Both the position numbers and the translations under genes were made by a program. Below, one piece after another: positions 17,021 through 25,940 of a DNA stretch of 33,967 nucleotides. A model generated the notes under the pieces. The model was not told the DNA's origin. It was given only the letters and a program-made list of their open reading frames with translations, and made no database searches. This stretch comes from Anaerococcus vaginalis (lineage in GTDB: Bacteria > Bacillota > Clostridia > Tissierellales > Peptoniphilaceae). Position 1 is the first letter of the stretch; each line of letters begins with the position of its first letter. The DNA is taken from positions 88,304 through 122,270 of the forward strand of contig NZ_HE978620.1 in NCBI RefSeq assembly GCF_000307225.1, given 5' to 3'.

Positions 17021-17079
17021 CTGTATAAATTTTCTGTTAAGATTTTCTTAACATATATTTTATTTTAATTTGATATAAT
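17021..17079 (+). promoter_or_regulatory. Candidate operator and promoter between the redox operon and the two-component genes
   Basis: A perfect palindrome TGTTAAGA-TTT-TCTTAACA occupies 17035-17053. Overlapping it are phased repeats CTGT at 17021 and 17034 and CTTA at 17047, each 13 bases apart and each preceded by a T-rich stretch. A TATAAT at 17074-17079 is the likely -10 for the response regulator; its -35 would fall within or next to the palindrome, although spacing is not ideal. The position between divergent genes fits binding by the neighbouring OmpR-type regulator, which is inference. Confidence 0.45.
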
Positions 17080-17097
17080 AATTATGAAGGAGAAAAT

Positions 17098-17772
17098 ATG
17101 AAAATTTTAATTGTAGAAGACGAAAAAATATTAAATGAAAGTATAAATAAATCTTTAAAAAAAGATGGTTATGAGGTTGAATCTGCTTTTGATGGCTATG
17201 ATGCAATGGAGATGATTGAGATTGAATCTTACGACCTTATAGTTTTAGATCTCAATCTTCCAAAAATGGATGGGATGGAAATTTTAAAAATTTTGAGAAA
17301 AGAAGATAAGGAAACCAAGGTCTTAATTCTTTCTGCAAGAAGTCAAATTAAAGATAAGGTTGAAGGGCTTGATGCGGGAGCAAATGATTTTTTGCAAAAG
17401 CCCTTTCATTTGGATGAATTAAAGGCTAGAGTTAGATCTCTTACAAGAAGAAATTTTATCCAAAATGAAACAAAGCTAACTTTTGATAAAATAAAATTTG
17501 ATAGCAAAAATAGACTTACCTTTATAGGCAAGGAGGAATTAAAACTTACAAGAAAAGAAAGTGGAATTTTAGAATACTTACTTTTAAATCAAAATCGTCC
17601 AGTCAGCCAAGAGGAATTGATTGATCATGTATGGGATTCTAGTGTAGATTTATTGAGCAATTCCATAAGAGTTCACATTTCCGCCCTTAGAAAAAAACTA
17701 AAGGCTAAACTTGGCTATGATCCTATAGAAAATAGGATTGGAATTGGATATTTGTTGAGGAAAATAAAATGA
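17098..17772 (+). CDS. OmpR/PhoB-family response regulator
   Basis: A 224-residue two-component regulator. Receiver domain 1-118: VEDE near the N-terminus, phospho-acceptor Asp51 in LIVLDLNLPKMDG, and the switch LQKPFHLDEL Lys near residue 101. Winged-helix DNA-binding domain about 127-222: LTRKESGILEYLL, ELIDHVWDSSVDLLSNSIRVHISALRKKL-type recognition region, and the final wing ENRIGIGYLL. Ribosome site AAGGAG. It overlaps the kinase gene by 4 bases (ATGA). It is divergent from the CXXC/4Fe-4S/lipoprotein operon, a likely but unproven target. The signal is unknown. Confidence 0.95.
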   Translation: MKILIVEDEKILNESINKSLKKDGYEVESAFDGYDAMEMIEIESYDLIVLDLNLPKMDGMEILKILRKEDKETKVLILSARSQIKDKVEGLDAGANDFLQKPFHLDELKARVRSLTRRNFIQNETKLTFDKIKFDSKNRLTFIGKEELKLTRKESGILEYLLLNQNRPVSQEELIDHVWDSSVDLLSNSIRVHISALRKKLKAKLGYDPIENRIGIGYLLRKIK

Positions 17773-18894
17773 AAAAAATGTCTTTAAGATTTAGAATAGC
17801 AATTTTGACAAGTATTTTGATAGCCCTAACAAGTCTTAGTATGAATTTTTTTATGAATAAAACAGCTTATTTTTACATAGACTCATTGGGTGGATATGTA
17901 GACAGGATGGAAAACAAGGAAAATTTGTATATAAATATAGATAAGGACAAGATGGGAGAATTTCAAAATACTTTTTCTGATCAAGTTACAAACACAAAGG
18001 ATAATTTTTCAAAAAAAATCTTGGCTTATAACAACTTTAGTAACAATTGTTGGAGGAATCATATCCTATTTTTTAAGCGGGAAATTTTTGGAACCCTTGG
18101 ACAAATTTTCCAATCAAATTGAACAAATTCAGCTAAAAAATATAACAGACTACGAAGTTAAAGAAAATCCAATAAGAGAATTTCAAAAACTCACCAAATC
18201 CTTTAATCAAATGCTAGAAAGATTAAACGAATCTTATAAAAATGAAAGAGAATTTACAGCAAGAGCAGCTCACGAGCTTAGAACTCCCCTAACTATAATA
18301 AATTCACAAATAGATTTGTTTGAAGAAAAAAATATGGACAAAAGAGAAATAGAAAATCTTATGCTTATGATAAAAACCGAATCGGATAGGCTATCAAAAC
18401 TTGTTACAAGCCTTTTGGATTTAAGCGAATTAAGATCAATTACAAGAAACGAAAAAATCGAACTTTCATCCTTGATTGAAGAAGCAAGCCAAGACTTATC
18501 CTACCTTTCCGATAAAAAAAATATAAAAGTAGAAAATAAATGTCAAGAAATTTATATAGAAGGAAGCGACCTTTTAATATACAGAGTTTTCTACAATTTA
18601 ATTGAAAATGCCATAAAATACAATAAAAATTATGGTTATGTCAAAATATATTCTAAAAAAACAAAAGAATTTGCAGAAATTTTTGTAGAAGATAATGGAA
18701 TCGGCATAGAAAATGACGAAAAAGAAAATATATTCAAGGCCTTTTACAGAATAAAAGGAAACGAAGAAGAAGGGTCTGGATTGGGTCTATCCCTAGTAAA
18801 AGAAACAATAAAAATCCATGGAGGAGAAATAAAAGTTTTAAACAAAAAAAATGGAAGTCTAATAAAAGTATCCCTTCCCCTTTCAAATCTATAA
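17769..18894 (+). pseudogene. Sensor histidine kinase, frameshifted
   Basis: The first piece (17769-18122) begins with a membrane helix (about 8-28) and a short extracellular loop, then loses frame at a run of eight A (18011-18018). Seven would give FSKKSWLITTLVTIVGGIIS, the second membrane helix, followed by a HAMP-like linker (PLDKFSNQIEQ). Next come the HisKA dimerisation box ARAAHELRTPL with the phospho-His, the N box FYNLIENAIKYN, G1 VEDNGIGI, F box IFKAFYR and G2 GSGLGLSLV. The restored length is 374 residues, normal for the class. This is the only break besides one in the S9 peptidase that needs a base removed rather than added. The second piece alone would still hold the kinase core but no sensor or first helix. 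Confidence 0.85.
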
Positions 18895-18904
18895 ATTTTT
18901 CAAA

Positions 18905-18948
18905 AAAATAGGCTGTTGTGAAATATAAATTTAACAACAGCCTATTTT
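18905..18948. terminator. Bidirectional terminator between the histidine kinase and trpS
   Basis: AAAATAGGCTGTTGT (18905-18919) pairs perfectly with its complement at 18934-18948, 15 bp around a 14-base loop. It lies between convergent genes, with A and T runs on both flanks. Confidence 0.88.
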
Positions 18949-18951
18949 CAT

Positions 18952-20052
18952 TTATTTATTTTCATATTCTTTATCATATTTTTTTTGAAGCTCTGAAATT
19001 AATTTTTTATCATCAAAATAATTTATTCCCATAGCCTCTTTAACTTGTTCAAGTTTCATTTTTCCATAAGCACTTGCTTCTTTTGAACCATTTTCCATAA
19101 TTTCAAAAAGTTTAGAAATATCTTTAGCATAATATGCTCTTTTTTCTCTAATTGGCTCTAAAAAATCTTCCAAAACCTTATTCAAGAATTTTTTAATTTT
19201 TACATCACCAAGACCTCCACGTCTGTAGTGGGCCTTTAATTCATCTAAATTTTTATATTCAGGCAAGAATTTTTCAAAATGATAATCTTCACAAAAAGCA
19301 TCAAGGTAAGTAAAGACAGAATTTCCTTCAACCTTGCCCGGATCAGATATGCTTATGTGGTTAGGATCAGTAAACATAGACATAACTTTTTTCTTAACTT
19401 CTTTTTTCGAATCAGATAAGTAAATACAATTATTCAAAGACTTACTCATTTTTGCATTTCCATCAATACCAGGAAGCCTTCTACAAACCTTATTTTCTGG
19501 AATTAAAGCTTTTGGTTCTCTAAAAATTTCTTTATAAGTGCTATTGAAAGATCTGACTAATTCCCTTGCTTGTTCAAGCATTGGTTCTTGATCTTCCCCA
19601 ACTGGAACAATATTTGAATCAAATAAAATAATATCAGAAGTTTGGCTAACAGGATAAATTAAAAATCCAGTAGGAAGGCTTGTTTCAAAATTTTTAGATT
19701 TTATTTCACTTTTTACAGTAGGATTTCTTTCAAGTCTTGAAAGGGTAACTAAATTTAATAAATAAAAAGTTAACTCTGTTAGCTCTTTTACATAAGATTG
19801 AACAAAAAATGTTACCTTGTTTGGATCAAGTCCAACTGATAGATAATCAAGCATAACCTCAGTTATATTTTCTCTAATTTTTTTTGGATTAGAAAAATTA
19901 TCTGTAAGAGCTTGAGCATCGGCAATCATTACATACATTTTGTCATAATTTCCTTCATTTTGAATTTTAACCCTATTTTTTAAAGAACCAACATAATGTC
20001 CCAAATGAAGTTTTCCTGTTGGTCTATCTCCTGTCAATATTATATTTTTCAT
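18952..20052 (-). CDS. trpS: Tryptophanyl-tRNA synthetase
   Basis: A 366-residue class Ic synthetase charging tRNA-Trp. It begins MKNIILTGDRPTGKLHLGHYVGSL (HIGH motif within the first 20 residues) and has IADAQALTDN, the GEDQEPMLEQARE active-site region and KMSKSLNN. The GDRPTGKLHLGHYVGS form is the type seen in many Firmicutes. Length is slightly over the 330-residue average because of a longer C-terminal region. AAGGAG precedes the ATG. It lies 36 bases after prfB in the secA-prfB-trpS run. I see no T-box in front, so it is not obviously tRNA-regulated on its own. Confidence 0.95.
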   Translation of the reverse strand: MKNIILTGDRPTGKLHLGHYVGSLKNRVKIQNEGNYDKMYVMIADAQALTDNFSNPKKIRENITEVMLDYLSVGLDPNKVTFFVQSYVKELTELTFYLLNLVTLSRLERNPTVKSEIKSKNFETSLPTGFLIYPVSQTSDIILFDSNIVPVGEDQEPMLEQARELVRSFNSTYKEIFREPKALIPENKVCRRLPGIDGNAKMSKSLNNCIYLSDSKKEVKKKVMSMFTDPNHISISDPGKVEGNSVFTYLDAFCEDYHFEKFLPEYKNLDELKAHYRRGGLGDVKIKKFLNKVLEDFLEPIREKRAYYAKDISKLFEIMENGSKEASAYGKMKLEQVKEAMGINYFDDKKLISELQKKYDKEYENK

Positions 20053-20088
20053 TTTTTCTCCTTATACTTATAAAAAATAAGGGAAAGA

Positions 20089-21198
20089 TTATTCCCTTCC
20101 CTTATTAGCTAAATATGCATCTATAAATCCATCAATATCTCCATCCATTACACTTTCTACATTTCCAACTTCAAAATTTGTTCTATGATCTTTTACCAAA
20201 GTGTATGGATGAAATACATAAGATCTTATTTGACTTCCCCAAGCTATTTGGGTGTAATTTCCTTGAATATCTTCAATTTTTTCCCTATGCTCTTCTTCTT
20301 TTATTTGAGTGAGCTTTGCCAAAAGAAGTTTCATAGCAGTTTCCTTATTTTGAGTTTGACTTCTCTCAGCTTGACTTGAAGCTATAACTCCTGTAGGAAT
20401 GTGAGTAATTCTTACAGCAGAATCTGTTTTATTTACGTGTTGACCACCAGCTCCACTTGCTCTATAAGTATCAATTCTTAAATCCTTTGGATCAATTTCT
20501 ACACTCATATCGTCATTTAATTCTGGAAAAATATCAACCGATGCAAAGGAAGTATGACGTCTTTTTGATGAATCAAAAGGAGAAATTCTTACAAGTCTAT
20601 GAACTCCTTTTTCTCCCTTTAAATATCCATAGGCAAAAGCTCCTTTGACATGAATTGTCGCAGATTTTATTCCACCTGCTTCTTCATTATTTAAGTCTGT
20701 AATATCAAATTTAAAATTACGTCTTTCAAAAAATCTTGTGTACATCCTCATAAGCATTTCTGCCCAATCGGTCGCCTCAAGACCACCAGCTCCTGCATGT
20801 ATTACTAAATATGCGTTATTTTTATCATATTCTCCATCAAGTTCAGTTTTTATTTTAAAAGATCCTATTTCCTTTTTTAAAAAATTCAAAATCTCTTCAA
20901 TTTCATTTAAACTTTCTAAATCTTCATTACTTTCTTCAATTATATCCAAAAGATCTGACTGATCTTTTAAATCTTCTTCAAATTTAGAAAAAGTTTTAAA
21001 ATTTTCTTTTTTATCAGAAAGAGCAGCCATTATTTCTTGAGCTTTTTGACTATCATTCCAAAAATCTTCTTGTAGGGTTTGCTTTTCAAGTTCTTTAATT
21101 TCTACATTTAGCTTATCTGGGTCAAGATGAGATTTAATCATAATGAGATTTTTATCAAGTTCTTTTATGATTTCTCTTAACTCGTAAATTTCTGCCAT
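20089..21198 (-). CDS. prfB: Peptide chain release factor 2, without programmed frameshift
   Basis: A 369-residue class I release factor for UGA and UAA stops. It shows SPF in VRISPFDSSKRR, the RF2 recognition tripeptide, and the catalytic GGQ in RASGAGGQHVNKTDSAVR. In most bacteria prfB contains an in-frame TGA at about codon 25 read by +1 slippage at CTT-TGA-C. Here the matching position reads CAT CTT GAC (KSHLDPD) with no stop and no upstream Shine-Dalgarno-like stimulator, so the frame is open throughout. It abuts secA directly (stop then ATG), with AAGGG inside the secA end as its ribosome site. Confidence 0.97.
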   Translation of the reverse strand: MAEIYELREIIKELDKNLIMIKSHLDPDKLNVEIKELEKQTLQEDFWNDSQKAQEIMAALSDKKENFKTFSKFEEDLKDQSDLLDIIEESNEDLESLNEIEEILNFLKKEIGSFKIKTELDGEYDKNNAYLVIHAGAGGLEATDWAEMLMRMYTRFFERRNFKFDITDLNNEEAGGIKSATIHVKGAFAYGYLKGEKGVHRLVRISPFDSSKRRHTSFASVDIFPELNDDMSVEIDPKDLRIDTYRASGAGGQHVNKTDSAVRITHIPTGVIASSQAERSQTQNKETAMKLLLAKLTQIKEEEHREKIEDIQGNYTQIAWGSQIRSYVFHPYTLVKDHRTNFEVGNVESVMDGDIDGFIDAYLANKGRE

Positions 21199-23913
21199 CT
21201 AGTTACCCTTGATATTTCCCTTTTTAGCTTCTCTTTTTAATCTTCTTCTTTCAGCTCTATTATTTGCCTCTTCAGGCTTTTCTGGATTTTCAAATCCCTC
21301 TTCTTCAGGAACCAAAACTTGTTTTCTTTCTATATTTTGTCTAATTTCAATTCCCATCATAAGTCTTACAGTTTCTTCTTGGATAGCATTTGTCATCTCT
21401 TCATACATATCAAATCCAGTATTTGTATAAGCACGAACAGGATCATCATTTCCCATTGCCCTTACACCAATTTCTTTTCTCATTTGATCCATAGCGTCAA
21501 TGTGTTCCATCCATTTTGTATCTATAACCCTAAGTAAAACTACTCTTTCAACTTCTCTCATATTTTCTTCACCAAATTGTTTTTCCTTATCTTCGTATTT
21601 ATTTAAGGTTGTTTGGTAAATATAATCAATCAGTTTATCTTGGGTAAAACTATTTATATTTTCAAATTTTAATAATTCAACTGGAATAGCAATTGATTTC
21701 AAATGATTTAATAGGGCTACCATTTCCCAATTTTCAGGTTTTACTTCTGGGTTTGTAAATGAATATACAGATTGTGAGATTGAATCTTTGATCATTCCAA
21801 GAATTGAATCTCTCATATTTTCTCCGTAAAGAACTTGTTTTCTTTCATTATAAATAATTGTTCTTTGTTTATTCATTACATCATCGTATTGAAGAACTCT
21901 TTTTCTTGTTGCAAAGTTATTTGCTTCTACTCTTGTTTGAGCTTTCTCAATAGATTTTGTTACCATTCTTGAAACAATTGGCTCATCTTCTGGATAATTA
22001 TAATTTTCTACAAACTTTGAAATTTGTTCTCCAACATTAAGTCTAATCAAATCATCTTTTAATGAAATGAAAAATCTTGATTTACCTGGATCTCCTTGTC
22101 TTCCTGAACGTCCTCTCAATTGGTTATCAATTCTTCTTGATTCGTGTCTTTCTGAACCAATTATATAAAGTCCGCCAACTGCTCTTACTTTTTCAGCTTC
22201 TTCATCAATTGCAGGTTTTACTAAAGACTTATAATGTTTATATTTTTTTCTAGCTTCTAAAATTTCTTGGTTATCTGTTTCTTGGAAAGAGTCAACTTGT
22301 TCAAGTAATTCTTCTGAAATTCCTTCTCTTTTTAGTCTTTGTTTCGCCATATGATCGGCATTTCCACCAAGCATAATATCAGTACCACGGCCTGCCATGT
22401 TTGTTGCGATTGTAACAGATCCAAATCTACCAGCTTGGGCTACTATATCAGCTTCTCTTTCGTGATTTTTTGCATTTAGTACAACATGTTTTATTTTTTC
22501 TTTTTTAAGAGCGTTTGATAATTTTTCTGAATTTTCAATTGAAATTGTACCAACAAGGATTGGTTGACCTGTTGCATGGACTTTTTTAATTTCTTCTATT
22601 ATTGCATTATATTTTCCATTTTCATTTATATAAACGTGATCAACATCATCAATTCTTTGGATTGGTCTATTTGTAGGAATTTCTACAACATCCAAACTAT
22701 AAATTTCTGAAAATTCTTCTTCTTCTGTTTTTGCAGTACCAGTCATTCCTGATAATTTATCATACATTCTAAAGTAATTTTGGAAGGTAATTGTTGCAAG
22801 AGTTTTTGATTCTGATTGAACCTCTACTCCTTCTTTTGCTTCAATTGCTTGGTGAAGACCATCTGAATATCTTCTTCCTTGCATGATACGACCTGTAAAT
22901 TCGTCTACAATCATTACCTCGCCATTATTTACTACATAATCAATATCTCTTGTCATTGTTGTATTTGCTTTTAGAGCATTATTAATGTAGTGGGCAAGCT
23001 CAAGATGTTCTGGGTCTGATAAATTTTCAATTCCAAAAAACTTTTCTGCTTTTGCTGTACCTTGTTCTGTTAAGTTTGATGATTTTCTTTTTTCATCAAC
23101 CAAGAAGTCTACTTTTTCTACAACAAATTCTCTATCAAATGGATCTTGATCTAAATCTTCGTTTGGATCTAAAATTCTTCCTTCAAGTCCTTTAATGAAT
23201 TCATCCGCTTTTTTATAAGTATCTGTTGACTCATCGCCTTCTCCAGAAATAATAAGTGGAGTTCTAGCCTCATCTATTAAAATTGAGTCAACCTCATCGA
23301 CTATTGCATAATGAAGTCCTCTTTGAACCATATTATCCTTATAAATAACCATGTTATCTCTTAGGTAATCAAAACCAAATTGATTGTTTGTTCCATAAGT
23401 TATATCGCAATTATAATTTTTTTGTCTTTCTGAATTTGTAAGTCCATAAATAATACAGCCTACAGTTAGACCTAAAAATGTATAAATTTTTCCCATCCAT
23501 TCTTGGTCACGTTTTGCTAAGTAATCATTTACTGTAACTATATGAACTCCCTTTCCATCAAGGGCATTCAAATAAGCAGGAAGAGTTTCAACTAATGTTT
23601 TTCCTTCTCCTGTTTTCATTTCTGCAATTTGTCCATTATGTAGAACAATTCCACCTAATAATTGAACTGGATAGTGCTTTAATCCCAAAACCCTATCACT
23701 TGCTTCTCTTACTGTTGCAAAAGCTTCTACCAAAATATCATCAAGACTTTCTCCGTTTTTTAGTCTTTCTTTAAATTCATTTGTTTTATCTTGCAACTGT
23801 TTATCTGTTAATTTTTGCATATCTTCATCTAGTGCTAAAATTTTGTCAACTAATTTTTGATTGTTGTCAATTTCTTTTTGACTAAATGATTTAAAAATAT
23901 TAAATAACGCCAA
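21199..23913 (-). CDS. secA: Preprotein translocase ATPase SecA
   Basis: A motor protein of about 904 residues that pushes unfolded preproteins through SecYEG. Visible are the Q-motif HYPVQLLGGIVLH, Walker A MKTGEGKTLVETLPAYLNAL, DEAD-type Walker B VDEVDSILIDEARTPL, ATNMAGRGTDIMLGG, and the arginine-finger region QLRGRSGRQGDPG. I chose TTG 23913 (reads MALFNIFKSF) over an upstream in-frame ATG at 23967: AGAGGTGAAAG sits just before the TTG and SecA proteins begin at this motif. The C-terminal Cys-rich zinc/SecB domain is absent; the protein ends in a Lys/Arg-rich tail. First gene of secA-prfB-trpS. Confidence 0.97.
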   Translation of the reverse strand: MALFNIFKSFSQKEIDNNQKLVDKILALDEDMQKLTDKQLQDKTNEFKERLKNGESLDDILVEAFATVREASDRVLGLKHYPVQLLGGIVLHNGQIAEMKTGEGKTLVETLPAYLNALDGKGVHIVTVNDYLAKRDQEWMGKIYTFLGLTVGCIIYGLTNSERQKNYNCDITYGTNNQFGFDYLRDNMVIYKDNMVQRGLHYAIVDEVDSILIDEARTPLIISGEGDESTDTYKKADEFIKGLEGRILDPNEDLDQDPFDREFVVEKVDFLVDEKRKSSNLTEQGTAKAEKFFGIENLSDPEHLELAHYINNALKANTTMTRDIDYVVNNGEVMIVDEFTGRIMQGRRYSDGLHQAIEAKEGVEVQSESKTLATITFQNYFRMYDKLSGMTGTAKTEEEEFSEIYSLDVVEIPTNRPIQRIDDVDHVYINENGKYNAIIEEIKKVHATGQPILVGTISIENSEKLSNALKKEKIKHVVLNAKNHEREADIVAQAGRFGSVTIATNMAGRGTDIMLGGNADHMAKQRLKREGISEELLEQVDSFQETDNQEILEARKKYKHYKSLVKPAIDEEAEKVRAVGGLYIIGSERHESRRIDNQLRGRSGRQGDPGKSRFFISLKDDLIRLNVGEQISKFVENYNYPEDEPIVSRMVTKSIEKAQTRVEANNFATRKRVLQYDDVMNKQRTIIYNERKQVLYGENMRDSILGMIKDSISQSVYSFTNPEVKPENWEMVALLNHLKSIAIPVELLKFENINSFTQDKLIDYIYQTTLNKYEDKEKQFGEENMREVERVVLLRVIDTKWMEHIDAMDQMRKEIGVRAMGNDDPVRAYTNTGFDMYEEMTNAIQEETVRLMMGIEIRQNIERKQVLVPEEEGFENPEKPEEANNRAERRRLKREAKKGNIKGN

Positions 23914-23916
23914 ATC

Positions 23917-23927
23917 TTTCACCTCTA
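23917..23927 (-). promoter_or_regulatory. Ribosome binding site deciding the TTG start of secA
   Basis: AGAGGTGAAAG on the minus strand, with the GAGGTG core about 6-7 bases before TTG 23911-23913. No equally good site precedes the ATG at 23967. Confidence 0.7.
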
Positions 23928-24017
23928 ATTCACTGTATATCCTACCCTTTTTATAACATTTTATCAATAAGTTAGGATTAAACTTTCACAAATATAATAT
24001 TAAATGAAAATCATTCA

Positions 24018-24041
24018 ATTGTAAAATAATTTTTTACAATT
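24018..24041 (-). terminator. Inverted repeat after aroQ, possible terminator
   Basis: AATTGTAAAA (24018-24027) and TTTTACAATT (24032-24041) form a 10-bp stem with a 4-base loop overlapping the aroQ stop codon. The stem is AT-rich and the following U tract is poor. The rest of 23928-24017 must hold the secA promoter, but no clear pair of boxes stands out. Confidence 0.45.
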
Positions 24042-24474
24042 ATTTGTTAAAATTTTCTTTTAAATAATTAATTGCTTCTATATAGCCATCAAAGCCCTTG
24101 CCTTTAATTGTTTTTTCGGCAAAATATGAAATGTAGGATATCTTTCTAAAATCTTCTCTTTTTTCTATATCTGTCAAATGAACTTCAACCGTTGGAATAT
24201 TTACTGATTTTAATGCATCTAAAATTGCTATTGAAGTATGAGTATAAGCTGCTGGATTTATTACTATTCCATCATAAAAATTATAAGCTTCTTGAATTTT
24301 ATTTATAATTTCTCCTTCAGAATTTGATTGATAGACTTCTATTTCTATATAATTTTCATTTGCATAATCTTTTATATATTTTATTAAGTCTTTATAATTT
24401 TTACTTCCATAAATATTTTTTTCTCTTATGCCAAGCATATTAATATTTGGACCATTAATTACTAATATTCTCAT
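24040..24474 (-). CDS. aroQ: 3-dehydroquinate dehydratase, type II
   Basis: A 144-residue type II dehydroquinase, dehydrating 3-dehydroquinate to 3-dehydroshikimate. It begins MRILVINGPNINMLGIRE, with the catalytic Tyr in KNIYGS, NPAAYTHTSIAI for substrate binding and the catalytic His in VEVHLTDI. I chose ATG 24474, with GAGGAG 8 bases upstream, over an in-frame ATG at 24501. It is the last gene of the aro cluster and overlaps the restored end of the upstream fusion gene by 20 bases, so translation is probably coupled. Confidence 0.95.
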   Translation of the reverse strand: MRILVINGPNINMLGIREKNIYGSKNYKDLIKYIKDYANENYIEIEVYQSNSEGEIINKIQEAYNFYDGIVINPAAYTHTSIAILDALKSVNIPTVEVHLTDIEKREDFRKISYISYFAEKTIKGKGFDGYIEAINYLKENFNK

Positions 24475-25940
24475 AAAATTTCTCCTCAATTTTTTTTGCA
24501 CAAAAATCTAAATTTTCATTTTCTACTTCAAAATCCTTGAATTTTTCGTATAATTCTTTTCTTTTTTATACAAATTTTCTATTCCATATTTTTTGAAAGA
24601 GGCCTTTTATAAATTTCTAATTTTTCTAAATCTCTTTTTATGTTTACTACTATAGAATTTTCTTTTAGCCTATAATAATTTTCACTTTTTTCAACAATTC
24701 CCCCACCACAACTTATAATAAGTCCTGTTTTTTTTGAAAATTCTTTTAAAATTTGACTTTCTTTTTTTCTAAATTCATCTTCTCCATAATTTTCAAAAAA
24801 TTCTTCTATGCTTCCATATTTTTTTTCAAATTCTTCATCAAGGTCAACAAAATCTCTATTCATATTTTTTGCCAAAATTTTCCCAAGACTTGTTTTTCCT
24901 GAGCCTGCCATACCTATTAGGGAAATATTCATTTTTTCCCTATATATTGATTTTTTTATTTTAAAAATTAAATTTTCATCAAATTTCTTATCCAAAAAAA
25001 GCTCGCTTGCCTTTACTGCTTGGGCTATTAGCATTTCAAATCCACTTGCATACTTTATATTTTTTTCTTTTGCATGGGATAATATTTTTGTCATATATGG
25101 ATTATAAATTAAGTCTACTACTGCCTCTAATTTTTCGAATTTTTCAAGATTTATCTCTTCTATATACTCATCATTATTTGGATACATTCCTACTGGGGTT
25201 GTGTTTATTATAACTTCAAAATCAAAATAATCTTTAACATCTTTAAAATATGGCTTGAATTTTCTTGATAAAAATACAATTTCTTTTGCACCCAAATCTT
25301 TTAAAACTTCATTTACAGTTTTTGATGAGGCTCCTTTTCCTAAAATTAAGCATTTTTTATCCTTAATTTCTATATTATTTTTTTTAAGATCATAGGAAAA
25401 ACCATAGTAATCTGTATTGTAACCATAAAGTTTTCCCTCTTTATTTACAATTGTATTTACAGCTCCAATTTTTTCTGCCTTTTTTGAAATAAAATCGAGA
25501 TATTTTATTACTGTATTTTTGTAGGGAATTGTAACATTTATCCCCTTAAAATCTTTTTTTTCAAAAAAATCATCCAATTCTTCTTCATTTTTTTCAAAAT
25601 ATTGGTAGCTATAATATCCAATTTTTTCGTGAATTATTTTTGAGTAAGAATGTCCTAAAGTTTTTCCCAAAAGTCCATAATTTTCTTTTTTATTTTGTAA
25701 ATTTTTGGATTGAGCCATTATTTCTTTGTATATTGGGACAAGATATTTTCCATATTCAGGGCTTTTTTCTTCTATTTTTTTTAATATTTCTTTTTCTCTT
25801 TTTGGATCATAAACTTTTTTGTTATGGCTTATCTTATATGCCCTTACTTTTTTTGAAAGATCAAATCTTTTTTCTAATAATCCTATAATTTTTTCGTCAA
25901 TTTCATTTATATTTTCTCGAATTTCTTTTAAATCTTCCAT
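24455..25940 (-). pseudogene. Chorismate mutase / shikimate dehydrogenase / shikimate kinase fusion, frameshifted near the 3' end
   Basis: Three enzymes in one chain. Residues 1-85: AroQ-class chorismate mutase (LKEIRENINEIDEKIIGLLEKR, KKVYDPKREKEIL). Residues about 87-330: shikimate dehydrogenase AroE (GHSYSKIIHE, NVTIPYK with Lys141, AVNTIV, GYNTD with Asp177, LILGKGASSKTV). From about 337: shikimate kinase AroK (Walker A GMAGSGKT 343-350, DLDEEFE, CGGG 411-414, RPLS 446-449). The open frame ends at residue 453, cutting the kinase lid and C-terminus. Adding one base to two runs of six T (24589-24594 and 24562-24567) restores KKYGIENLYKKRKELYEKF and a stop at 24455, about 495 residues. The ATG abuts the aroA stop, with AGGAGC upstream. 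The mutase and dehydrogenase domains are unaffected by the lesions. Confidence 0.87.

Noticed and set aside
21120-21140. Programmed +1 frameshift in prfB
   Set aside because: The frame is open through CTT GAC; no in-frame TGA and no SD-like stimulator are present.
24475-24501. Upstream ATG extension of aroQ
   Set aside because: The family starts at MRILVINGPN, and GAGGAG is placed for ATG 24474; the extra residues belong to the overlapping restored fusion gene.
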